NCBI GenBank assembly: GCA_047967505.1 | Contig: CM106539.1 | Strand: one strand, 5' to 3' | Length of the DNA: 64,000 nucleotides | Source of the DNA: Dipteris shenzhenensis | Taxonomy: Eukaryota > Polypodiophyta > Polypodiopsida > Gleicheniales | Shown here: positions 22,506 through 31,656 of the stretch, in pieces | How the letters are laid out: each line of letters opens with the position of its first letter | How positions within the stretch are numbered: position 1 is the stretch's first letter | Notes under the pieces: generated by a model | Told to the model about the DNA's origin: nothing | Database searches by the model: none | The model's input: only the letters and a program-made list of their open reading frames with translations | Position numbers and translations under genes: made by a program

Positions 22506-22618
22506 ATCACAAATACAAAGTTTTGCGACTTTGCACTTTTACATGCATCACTTGCCAATAAAGTTTTTTCTACTTCAAAAAAAACTCATGTACATGCTAA
22601 ACCCTGTCATAAAGCTTC

Positions 22619-23313
22619 ACAATGAAGTGGATTTTGATGCTTGTTGTGGACTCCATTGTGATGCTTTGGAAGTAGACTCTAATTCTTGAGGCTTTAATGC
22701 TTTAGGTGTCCTTTGGGCATAGAATTTGTCTACTTCCAAGCATGGAATCAGTTGTGATGGTTTAGACATAGGATCCAGTGGAGGTTGTGATTCTTTGGGC
22801 ATATATTGAATCTCTGCTTTTAAGTGTGGGGTAGATGGTGATTCCTTGGGCATAGAATCCTTGAGAGGCTATGATACCCATGGTGTAGAATGAGTCTCTA
22901 CTTCCACTCATGGAATTCGCTTGGATGCTTTGGGTGTAGAGTCCCCAAAATGGTGTGATGCTTTGGCCGTAGATTGAGTCTCTACTTCTGTGAGTGGACT
23001 CCCTTCTGATGCTTTGGGTTTATACTCCTCGGGGGTATGTTGAATCTCTACTTTTGTAGTGACTGGACTCGATTGTGATGCTTTAGGAGTAGACTCCTTG
23101 AAAGGCTGTGATGGATTGGGAGTATATTGAGTCTCTACTTCCTCAAGAGTCTTTGATGCAGACTTGGGTGTCTTAATTACTTTAATTGGAGATTGAGCAA
23201 TTATGAATCAAACAGTATGAGCCACAAATGTATATAGTACTATATCAGAGTATGTAGACATTGAGGATTGTGAGCCCTTCACATCAAATATTTCATCGAG
23301 GAGCAACTTGCAG
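22619..23313 (-). pseudogene. ULP1-like gene, C-terminal segment with Ser/Pro/Lys repeat tail
   Basis: Joining the minus strand across the gag-only element (one TSD removed) keeps the reading frame: the block ending VCYNC from 31662 upward continues here as KLLLDEIFDVKGSQSSM. After one TGA the same frame gives a low-complexity tail of repeated units like VETQYTPNPSQP, ESTPKASQSS, VEIQHTPEEYKPKAS and MPKESPSTPH down to 22619. The repeat is about 27 residues (about 80 bp) and rich in Ser, Pro, Lys and Glu. Two further stops occur near 22870-22900. Probably a flexible tail; function unknown. Confidence 0.6.
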
Positions 23314-23608
23314 TGACAAAGTGAGGGATCAAGGAGGATCAAAGCACCACAAGAGAGACATAGGGTAGCAAACACTCAATCTATTGCAATGTGTGTACTC
23401 AAAATACATGATAGGCTTCTTATATAGAGAGAGCCTTTAGAATAGTCAAACCATGTGGGATCCTCCCATCCACATCTCTCCTTGTGGATATCCTCAATCC
23501 ACATCTCCACATCTTGTAGTCCACATCCTAGGGTGGCTACTTTAATTCTTTCCTATACCATACCTTAGCCCTTTAATCTATGTGCTCATGGCACCATATC
23601 TCTCAACA
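23314..23608 (-). repeat. gag-only element 3' LTR
   Basis: 295 bp, TG...CA, outside edge next to the target duplication tgcag, inside edge next to the polypurine tract. A minus-strand TATA box (CTATATAAG, about 23418-23426) supports transcription on the minus strand. Confidence 0.93.
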
Positions 23609-23795
23609 CCTCCCCTTGGTGCCATGATCCTTTGGCTACTGCAAGGTGGTCAGATGTGAGTTACATTCCATCACCTCCCCTTAGTGCATTTATTGCTACT
23701 TAAGGTGGTCAAGTGTGGCTTTGACATGTCAATACCTCCCCTGGGTGCTTTCATAGCTACTCTCAGGTGGTCAGGTTTGATTTACAAAATATAGG
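23609..23795 (-). repeat. triplicated polypurine-tract region
   Basis: The segment next to the 3' LTR contains three related units: cctccccttggtgc (23609), cctccccttagtgc (about 23672) and cctcccctgggtgc (about 23736). Each is followed by a gctact word and aggtggtca. On the minus strand each begins with a purine run such as ggcaccaaggggagg. The copy abutting the LTR is the functional polypurine tract; the other two are 60-65 bp further in. Confidence 0.8.
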
Positions 23796-23820
23796 CAAGG
23801 TGGGCAAGGGTTTTTGTTTC

Positions 23821-24651
23821 TCAATACATTCCATTGATGTCACCTTTTGGCTCATGGCTTAATGATGACTCCACGTAGTTGACTTGTTGGTTCTTCAATC
23901 TGCAATCTTCTTCCTTGTGTCCCAGCTTCTTGCAATGGTGACACCTTGGTTTGTTCTTCAATCTGCAGTCACTTTGATAGTGACCCATCCTTCCGCAATG
24001 GTAGCACTTCGTTGATGTTTTACTAAATAGTGCTTGTTCTTCATTATAGCTGTTGTGTGTTGATGTCGATGCCTTCAACTCTCTTTCTTTTTCGAGAAGA
24101 GAGGATACACATTCTTCAAACTTTGGATCTGGCAAATTCTTCAAAGTGGTTGTCAATGCACTATACTCTACAGGCATGCTTTTAAGGAGAATTGCAAGTG
24201 CATCTTTCTCTCCTACTTTTGCATTTATGCCCTCTAGTTGGGTCATAATGCTTTTGATTTTGTTGACAAATTGTGCCATGGATTCATTGAAGCCCATGTG
24301 CATACCATAGAATTCAATCTTAAGATGGATTTCTTGGTTTTTGGCTTTTGCACCAAACACTGTGTTCAACTCATCCCATACATCCTTGGCATGATCCTTA
24401 GAGTCTATATGATGAATTATGTTTGGACCCAAGTGCGATCCAATGAGTGATAGTGCTGCTTCATCTTTTTCCTTCCAAGCATCATTTTGTGCAGTGGGTA
24501 TGTCTTCTTTTACAGTCTTCCAAAGCTTTTGGTGCATCAGGAGATATCTCATTTGTGTAGACCATGTGTGAAATCCATCCCCGGTGAACTTCTCAACAGT
24601 TGGGGTGCGGATTACCATTGCAAAGGTCTTACCAGTTGATGATTCTTTCAA
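23821..24651 (-). CDS. gag protein of the gag-only element, 276 codons, intact
   Basis: An uninterrupted frame. Residues 15-50 (PTVEKFTGDGFHTWSTQMRY) match the DUF4219-like N-terminus of copia gag. About 55-190 is the UBN2-type helical core (KDVWDELNTVFG, ESMAQFVNKIKS, LLKSMPVEYSAL). Two zinc knuckles follow, C216-C229 (CYHCGRMGHYQSDC) and C237-C250 (CHHCKKLGHKEEDC). It stops 26 residues later, with no protease box. As a capsid/nucleocapsid protein it could package its own RNA. It is the most intact retroelement protein in the window, in keeping with selection for a gag-only strategy. Confidence 0.9.
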   Translation of the reverse strand: MKESSTGKTFAMVIRTPTVEKFTGDGFHTWSTQMRYLLMHQKLWKTVKEDIPTAQNDAWKEKDEAALSLIGSHLGPNIIHHIDSKDHAKDVWDELNTVFGAKAKNQEIHLKIEFYGMHMGFNESMAQFVNKIKSIMTQLEGINAKVGEKDALAILLKSMPVEYSALTTTLKNLPDPKFEECVSSLLEKERELKASTSTHNSYNEEQALFSKTSTKCYHCGRMGHYQSDCRLKNKPRCHHCKKLGHKEEDCRLKNQQVNYVESSLSHEPKGDINGMY

Positions 24652-25908
24652 ATCTGGCAGTGTCTAATTGCATACAAAAAATCTGAGTTGACAGACACGT
24701 AAAGCTTTAAAAACTGGTTATTTTTCCTTTTTGGAGCATGTGCAAATTCTTTCTGGATTGAGAGTTATGCCTTGTCGAAGATTTTGTGGAGAAGAGGGGG
24801 CATGATGAGGTGGCACAGAGAGTCACATGCTGCTTACAAACCAGTGCTTAGCAAGGGGTTACTGTACTGAGGTGTCACTGTGGTGACCCTTTAACCCAGC
24901 TTTTTAAACCTAGGGTTACATAAACTGTACCATGGTTACACTAACCCAAGCAGCTGATCTCAACCATAGGCTAACCTAAGGTCATGGGGTTGAGTGGCTT
25001 ATCTGCCACGTGGCTTGTCAAGGGAATACCACGTGGCCTAAGGTCTAACCTTGAGAGAGCTTTGAGGTTGCAGAGGCGCGACGACGACGACGGCTTCGAC
25101 GGACTGCAACGCGACGACGACGATGACTTTGATGGAGAGAGCTTGTGGGTCGCGAGCTTGAATCTGGTCGATGAGATGGAACCGCGGGCTGCTTGACGTA
25201 GATGGGTGCTGCGTTGAGCCATTTGTATGCTCGTTGGCCCGTTGGAGCGTAGGAGCCACGGAGAGGCTATACCGGCAGGTGTTGTTGTCAGAGTTGTGCC
25301 TTTGGAGCCGATGCTGAGTGTGAAGCTTAGGAGTCTACCTTACAATGGCGAGATGGAGAGATGCTGGGCCGTGGGGATCTCGATGGGCTGCCTTGTCGTT
25401 GGGTGGTGTCGGTTGCTGTGAGACGAGAGTGGCTTTGTTCTCTCAGCTTGATGGATGCGCAGAGAACAGGGGCTGCTACTACTTAGTCAAGGATGCTATG
25501 TACAGTGCAGAAGGGATAGGCTTAGATCTAGCGAGGTCGCCTTGGAGATGCAAGCCTGTTGGCTCGATAGTTACTTCCAAAATCTATTTGAGCTGGAGCT
25601 TTGGTTGATGACGAGGCCGATGAAGCTGCCATTGAAGCTATGGAGTGTGACACTCATTGATAGATAGGCTGTAGATAGAGGAGCCTTATGAGCCTTTTTG
25701 TCTCTCCCTCACAGAAGAGTACGGTCTAGGATATCTCTCTCTCACACAAGAACGTTGGACGGAACATCTGAATCTCTCTAAGTGATTCTAAGGAGTTGAA
25801 AAAGAATGGACTCTCTTTGTCTCTCTCAAGCAACTAAGTCTCTAATCTCTTGAAGAATACAAGAGACCTCTCAAACGAAGGATGGCGCCTTAAATAAAGA
25901 TACAACCA
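24652..25908 (-). other. leader of the gag-only element between primer site and gag
   Basis: About 1.25 kb of sequence with no retroviral domain. The part at about 25030-25640 is clearly GC-richer than the surroundings and includes tandem cgacgacga runs (25075-25125). It could be a captured piece of host DNA. Open frames here in both directions are not recognisable. Confidence 0.5.
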
Positions 25909-25921
25909 TGCTCTGATACCA
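25909..25921 (-). other. gag-only element primer binding site
   Basis: The minus strand reads TGGTATCAGAGCA directly next to the 5' LTR, the initiator tRNA-Met site. Its position fixes the 5' LTR as the right-hand one. Confidence 0.9.
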
Positions 25922-26015
25922 TGACAAAGTGAGGGATCAAGGAGGATCAAAGCACCACAAGAGAGACATAGGGTAGCAAACACTCAATCTATTGCAATGT
26001 GTGTACTCAAAATAC
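25922..26015 (-). repeat. gag-only element 5' LTR, segment left of copia-4
   Basis: The first 94 bp of the 295-bp LTR (plus-strand order), identical to 23314-23407, ending with aatac, which copia-4 duplicated. The remaining 201 bp are at 31456-31656. Confidence 0.93.
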
Positions 26016-26313
26016 TGTTGAGATATCAAGCTCTACCCCCGATATATCTCCTGGATGACTATCATTTATGTTACCGCCTATGTTAGTTGTACTCGTGGTG
26101 TAGTTAGACTACCACGTATGTTTTTGGTTTGGGTTCACATATGAACCACGTATTCTAGGTTTTGACATAAAGGGTATTTCCCTCTTCTATTGTATCGTTG
26201 TTGTGTGCAAAAGTGAAGAAAGGCTTCACCCTCCAACCTTGTGTCCTCTCTCTTTTGTGTGTTGTGAAGAAAGCTGAACTTGAGTGTCCTATCTCTCTCC
26301 CTCATTCTTTACA
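26016..26313 (+). repeat. copia-4 5' LTR
   Basis: 298 bp from tgttgagatatcaag to cattctttaca. It differs from the 3' LTR at four positions: ttaccg/tcaccg, aaaggg/ataggg, gagtgtcc/gagtctcc, tatctctct/tatatctct. The primer site abuts its end. Confidence 0.95.
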
Positions 26314-26329
26314 TGGTATCAGAGCCTTG
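26314..26329 (+). other. copia-4 primer binding site
   Basis: tggtatcagagccttg follows the 5' LTR with no spacer and matches the initiator tRNA-Met 3' end. Confidence 0.92.
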
Positions 26330-26846
26330 TTCGTGGTAAGGAGCTCAAGAAAGCAAGCCAAGTTTGTGGTGTCCTGGTAAGAGGACCAGTGTTGCATTCC
26401 TATTTCGAGTTTGGGAGCAAATCTCTGCAGGTAGCACAGCCAGAAGTGCAGGAGTGCACTGTTTCAGATTGAGAGGCCCTTTGCAGTGTGACTTTATTTT
26501 TCTGATTTGAGGCCGTTTCGGGGCCCGTTTTGAAGGCGCAAGTTCTTCGCCGGCACTCAGAAAAAGGCCCTGTTTTTCGCTGTGCGACCACTGCACGGCT
26601 AGTCGGTGGAAAAGTGCCACAGAAATTGCATTGTATGCCTTTGTGCAGAGATATTGGGAGTTGCAGATTCATGCCTGTTGCCTGTTGATGCAAAATCGTC
26701 ACTAGGAAGTGACTGTGTGTTGAAATACCACTTTCGTCAGTGTTGCAGATCTGCCCCTGAGAGGCTTTTTGCAGAAGTTTTGCTATTTGCCCTTGTGAGG
26801 CATTTGCTGTGTTTACAGGTTGCTGTTGCAATTCGTGATTTGTAAA

Positions 26847-27659
26847 ATGTCTGAGAATCTGTCTACCATTGTCAGTGAGAAGCTTGACAAGAACAACTTC
26901 CAAGCATGGAAGTTCAGGATGACAAACTTCCTTATGGGAAAGGGAGTTTGGGATTACATCAGTGGTGAAACTGCAGAACCAGTTTTGGGTACTGCTCCCA
27001 CTCCTGCTGAATTGAAGGCCTTTAAAGAATGGCATGAAAAAGCTAGAAAATGCTTGTATTGGCTGTCTGTTAGCATTTTAGATTCTATGATTGTGCATAT
27101 ACAGGATGTAGAGACGCCTAAGGAGGCATGGGATACATTGGTGAAGCTGTATAGCACAAATACCAAAGCACGAAAGATGCAGCTAAAGCAGGAGTTGCAC
27201 AATGTGCAAAGGAAAAATCTGAATATAAATGAGTATTCCCTGAAGGTGGAAGGCCTTGCAGATTCTCTTGCCTCCATTGGAGCACCTGTTGATGATGAGG
27301 ACTTAGTGTCCGTGACCTTGAATGGTCTTGGGAAAGATTATGCACAGTTTCGGACATCCATTGGAGTCCGTGAAACATTTCCTGATTTTCAGGAACTTAT
27401 TGCTCTCTTGCTGAGTGAAGAGCAAAGGAATGGTGGTTCAGCCACTTCAACTTCTCAAGAGACTGCTCTCAAGAGACTGCTTTCTACTCGAATACAGGTA
27501 GAGGCAGGGGTAGAGGAAGAGGCCGTTTTGGTGGCCGTGCAGGAAATCAGAACCAGCAGCAACAACAGGAAAACCAGTCCTATGGAGGGGGACGTGGTAG
27601 TTCTAGAGGCAGGGGGAGCCAAAGAGGCCGTGGTTCATGGCAAAGGAACCAGCAAGTAA
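26847..27659 (+). pseudogene. copia-4 gag, frameshifted near its end
   Basis: I choose the ATG at 26847 (MSENLSTIVSEKLDKNNFQAW) because the copia gag N-terminus starts there; a longer frame begins nine codons earlier. The UBN2-type core runs to about residue 200. At 27454-27481 the 14-bp unit ctcaagagactgct is present twice in tandem. This shifts the frame, so the listed frame ends out of register at 27659, while the Gly/Arg/Gln-rich linker and zinc knuckle continue in the other frame. Removing one unit in the comparison explains the shift exactly, since 14 is not a multiple of three. Confidence 0.9.
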
Positions 27660-28675
27660 ATAGCAACACAGAATGCTATTATTGTGGAAAGCCTGGACAC
27701 AAGGAGAATACATGCTATAAAAAGCAGAATGACATCAAAAGTGGGAAGTTGCAGCAAAGCAACTATGCATCATCAAGTGGGCATGGTGACGACAGAAATG
27801 AGCACCTTTTTGTGATGCAGCATATGGTTAACTCCATGTCAGGAGATGCTGCAGCTTGCAATGATGTTTGGTATGTTGATTCAGGTGCCTCTAATCACAT
27901 GACCAGTCATGGTGAGTGGTTTCATGATGTTAGAAATTTGGATAAGCCAGGTTATGTTGAAACAGGTGATGATACTGCGCACCCAATTACGCAGGTTGGT
28001 AAAGTGCCATTGGCTATGCAGGATGGCAAAACGAAGTACTTGGCAGATGTACTTCATGTTCCAAAAATCACTAAGAACCTGGTTTCAGTAGGCCAGATGG
28101 TTGAGCAAGGTCTGCAGGTTAGATTTAATCCTAAAGGATGCTTTGTTGAGGACTTGAAAAATAAGTGCCGCTTGGTTGCAAAAGGCAACAAAAATGGTAG
28201 AATGTTCACCTTGGATGTTGATATGCCTGAGGCGAAAGCAGCTATGTTTGCGCATGGGAGAGGTGTCATTACAGATATTGAGATATGGCACAAGCGCATT
28301 GGGCACGTGAATATACAAAGGCTGAAATCTATGCAAACAAAAAACATTGTTGCTGAGGGAATGCAAAAGGTATGTGAAGCATGCCAAATGGGTAAGCAGG
28401 CTAGACATGCATTTCCCAAAAATGCTAAGGTGAGCAGAAGACCTTTGGAAGTGATCCATTCAGATGTTTGGACAACCAAAGCTGCTTCTATTGGTGGATG
28501 CCATTATTATGTGACGTTTATTGATGACTACACTAGGAAGGTGTGGATTTATTTTATGAAGCACAAAAGTGAAGTGTTCAGCCATTTTAAGGCTTTTAAG
28601 GCCATGGTTGAAAAAGAGAAAGGTGTGCATATTAAAGTGCTAAGATCTGATGGAGGGGGAGAGTACTTTTCATAA
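27482..28675 (+). pseudogene. copia-4 zinc knuckle, protease, GAG-pre-integrase and integrase N-terminal part
   Basis: In the pol frame: a Gly/Arg-rich linker, CYYCGKPGHKENTC (about 27675), the protease box WYVDSGASNHMT with DSGA intact (about 27868), NLVSVGQMVEQG, the HKRIGHVN and CEACQMGK zinc-binding segment (about 28290-28400), and the integrase core HSDVWTTKA, FIDDYTRKVW and RSDGGGEYFS. The frame ends at a TAA at 28673-28675. Just beyond, QQNGVAKRKN carries Lys where the DD35E Glu belongs, 36 positions after the second Asp. Confidence 0.9.
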
Positions 28676-28813
28676 GAATTTTGTGAATATCTGAAAGAAC
28701 AAGGAATTCAAAGGAAGTACTCATGCAGGTCTACCCCTCAGCAGAATGGGGTTGCAAAAAGGAAGAACAGGCATATTGCAGAAGTAGGATGGGCAATCCT
28801 AAATGAGAAAAAC

Positions 28814-31195
28814 ATGCCTGATTATTTTTGGGCTGAAGCAGTAGCAACTGCTGTTTATATTATGAACAGAACCCCCACTGCAGCTGTCCATGGCATGACG
28901 CCTGAAGAAATGTATACAGGCCAAAAACCAGATATTTCTCACTTGAAGGTATTTGGTTGCATAGCTTATGTTCATGTTCCTGATGAGAAGAGAACAAAGA
29001 CGGATCCAAAGGCAGAAAAATGCATCTTTATTGGATATGCTTTGCACCAGAAAGGGTATCGCTGTTATAACCCTTCCACCCGCAAAATGCAAGTGAGCAG
29101 AGATGTTGTTTTTGATGAAATGAGCAGTTGGTATGCACCAACTGTTATGGTAGGAGATGCAGATGCAGGAAATGGGAATGCTGCAATAAATGCAGAGCAG
29201 CAATCTCAAGCCTTGAGTGGACCCAGAGAGTCCTCTACTAGTGGATCTAATGCATGGACAGGGAGATTGAGATCTAGTGAATCGTCACATGGCAGTCCTG
29301 ATAGTGTTGTGCAGGTATCACATAAGGGAAAAGAAAAAGTGGACCATGCTCCAGTGTTTGATGTGTCTGCTGGTAGCTCTCATGTTGATGGAGAGTCAAG
29401 TGGCTCTGAAATGAGCCTTGATGAGGAACTTGGGATTCCCTCTGTTGTTACACCTAGTGCAAGGAAAAGCAGGCATGATTTAAAGACTCCTGCAACTGAT
29501 CCAGTTGTACGGAGGTCCACTCGTATTAAGTATCCAGTTGATAGGCTGAGATATGATGGGTATACAGCACATCACTATGCTTATATGGTCAAGGTTCTAG
29601 AGGAGCCAGAGCCCACATGTTTTGAGGATGCAGCAGGGCATAAAAATTGGGAAGCAGCTATGGATGAAGAGATGGCTGCCTTGGATGCAAACCACACTTG
29701 GGATTTGATGCCTTTGCCTCATGATAAGAAGGCTATTGGCTGCAAGTGGGTTTACAAAGTAAAGCACAATGCTGATGGGTCTGTTAGCAAGTACAAGGCA
29801 AGATTAGTTGCCAAAGGTTTTGCGCAGACATATGGAATTGACTATGAGGAAACTTTCAGCCCAGTTGCAAGGATGGCAACCGTGAGAGCAGTAATTGCTA
29901 TGGCTGCTGCAAAGGGATGGTCTTTGCATCAGATGGATGTGAAAAATGCCTTCTTGCATGGTGATTTGCAGGAAGAGGTTTATATGATGCAGCCAGAAGG
30001 TTATGAGGATAATTCACACCCCGATTTTGTATGCAGGTTGCGCAAAGCCTTGTATGGCTTAAAACAGGCGCCGAGGGCATGGTCAGACAAGATAGGGCAA
30101 TATCTTGTCACTATTGGATTTCAGATTTCCAATTCAGATTTTTCACTTTATGTGAAAAGGACAAACAGAGGGATTGTGCTTATAGTCATCTATGTTGATG
30201 ACTTGATTATAACAGGTGATAGTGATGCAGACATTAATGAAGTGAAGCTGCTGTTGAAGCAGAAATTTGAGATGAAGGATTTGGGAGAGCTGCGTTACTT
30301 CTTGGGCATTGAGGTTATTAGATCCCCGAGTGGGATATGGCTGTTGCAAAGGCAATACGGTTTGGACATGCTGTCCAAATATGGGATGACAGGCTGTAAG
30401 CCTATTTCTATTCCATTGGAGCAGAATGTGAAGCTCAATGCAGAGTCAGGTGAGCTTCTTGAAGATATTACTATGTACAGGCGCATAGTAGGTAGCTTGA
30501 TTTACATGACTATAACCAGACCAGATTTGAGCTATGCTATGGGGCTGGTGAGTCAGTTTATGCAGGCACCGAGGAAGCCACATTTGGATGCGGCTAGGCG
30601 CATACTGCGGTATGTGAAGTCCACATTGCATTATGGACTGTTTTATGAAGCTGGGTGTGCATTACAGGTACATGGATACACAGATGCTGATTGGGCTGGC
30701 AGTGTCTCAGACAGGAGATCTACTAGTGGTTTTATGTTTTCCCTTGGGAGTGGTGCCATCAGTTGGAGCAGCAAGAAGCAGCCAACAGTTGCCTTGTCGA
30801 GCACAGAGGCTGAGTACAGGGGTGCAGCAATGGCTGCATGTGAGGTAGCTTGGTTACGGAAGCTACTTGCAGATATGGGACAGTCAATTCATGCAGCAGT
30901 TGTCATTTATTGTGACAACATTAGCAGCATCATGCTTGCTAATAACCCAGTTTATCATGCTAGAATGAAGCACATTGAGGTGCATTATCACTTTGTGAGA
31001 GAGAAGGTTCTAGCTAGTGAGATTGATCTTGTCTATGTCAGCACTGAGGAGCAGGTGGCTGATATTTTTACGAAGGCATTGGGTACCGAGAAGCTTCGCA
31101 GATTTAGGAGCTTGCTTGGTGTACGTGAGATGGATTTGAGCTTGAGGGGGAGTGTTGAGATATCAAGCTCTACCCCCGATATATCTCCTGGATGA
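28814..31195 (+). pseudogene. copia-4 integrase C-terminus, reverse transcriptase and RNase H, 793 open codons
   Basis: A single open frame. It holds the end of integrase (YKARL-distal PDISHLKVFGCIAY domain, residues 1-110), an acidic/Ser-rich linker (to about 225), RT from WEAAMDEEMAAL through [24 protein letters not shown] and the intact YVDDLIITG box (about residues 459-467), then RNase H with YTDADWAGS, LSSTEAEYRGA, CDNISSIMLANNPVYHARMKHIE and VADIFTKAL. The final codons enter the 3' LTR. It would be released from a gag-pol polyprotein, but the upstream TAA and frameshift prevent that. The RT and RNase H catalytic residues themselves look intact. Confidence 0.92.
31135..31152 (+). other. 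copia-4 polypurine tract
   Basis: ttgagcttgagggggag directly precedes the 3' LTR and lies inside the end of the RNase H frame. Confidence 0.85.
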
Positions 31196-31450
31196 CTATC
31201 ATTTATGTCACCGCCTATGTTAGTTGTACTCGTGGTGTAGTTAGACTACCACGTATGTTTTTGGTTTGGGTTCACATATGAACCACGTATTCTAGGTTTT
31301 GACATATAGGGTATTTCCCTCTTCTATTGTATCGTTGTTGTGTGCAAAAGTGAAGAAAGGCTTCACCCTCCAACCTTGTGTCCTCTCTCTTTTGTGTGTT
31401 GTGAAGAAAGCTGAACTTGAGTCTCCTATATCTCTCCCTCATTCTTTACA
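31153..31450 (+). repeat. copia-4 3' LTR
   Basis: 298 bp, the same ends as the 5' LTR, followed by the target duplication aatac at 31451-31455. Confidence 0.95.
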
Positions 31451-31455
31451 AATAC

Positions 31456-31656
31456 ATTGGAGGCTTCTTATATAGAGAGAGCCTTTAGAATAGTCAAACC
31501 ATGTGGGATCCTCCCATCCACATCTCTCCTTGTGGATATCCTCAATCCACATCTCCACATCTTGTAGTCCACATCCTAGGGTGGCTACTTTAATTCTTTC
31601 CTATACCATACCTTAGCCCTTTAATCTATGTGCTCATGGCACCATATCTCTCAACA
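31456..31656 (-). repeat. gag-only element 5' LTR, segment right of copia-4
   Basis: The remaining 201 bp of the LTR. It begins attggagg where the other LTR has atgatagg, and is otherwise identical to 23408-23608. It is followed by the target duplication tgcag. Confidence 0.93.

Larger units (their letters stand above)
26016..31450 (+). mobile_element. copia-4: complete young Ty1-copia element, inactive
   Basis: Two 298-bp LTRs (TGTTGAG...TTTACA) flank gag, protease, integrase, RT and RNase H in order on the plus strand. The target duplication is aatac at 26011-26015 and 31451-31455. Hand alignment of the LTRs gives four differences, so it is recent. Three coding lesions are visible: a 14-bp tandem duplication in gag (27454-27481), a TAA at about 28674 in integrase, and Lys in place of the integrase catalytic Glu near 28755. 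The 3' end of the RNase H frame runs a few codons into the 3' LTR. Confidence 0.96.
23314..31656 (-). mobile_element. gag-only non-autonomous LTR element (TR-GAG type), with copia-4 nested in its 5' LTR
   Basis: The two LTRs are 295 bp each, starting TGACAAAG and ending TCTCAACA. They are identical except for a three-base cluster (atgata versus attgga). A 5-bp duplication, tgcag, lies at 23309-23313 and 31657-31661. A polypurine tract and an initiator tRNA-Met primer site sit in the proper places, and the only retroviral frame is a 276-codon gag. Without copia-4 and its TSD copy the element is about 2.9 kb, with no protease, integrase or RT. It must rely on another element's enzymes. Near-identical LTRs indicate recent movement. 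Confidence 0.92.

Noticed and set aside
25038-25667. Several overlapping frames in the GC-rich leader of the gag-only element
   Set aside because: High GC lowers stop frequency; no domain is recognisable in any frame.
26400-27035. 211-codon minus-strand frame in copia-4
   Set aside because: It is antisense to the leader and gag start of copia-4, with no recognisable domain.
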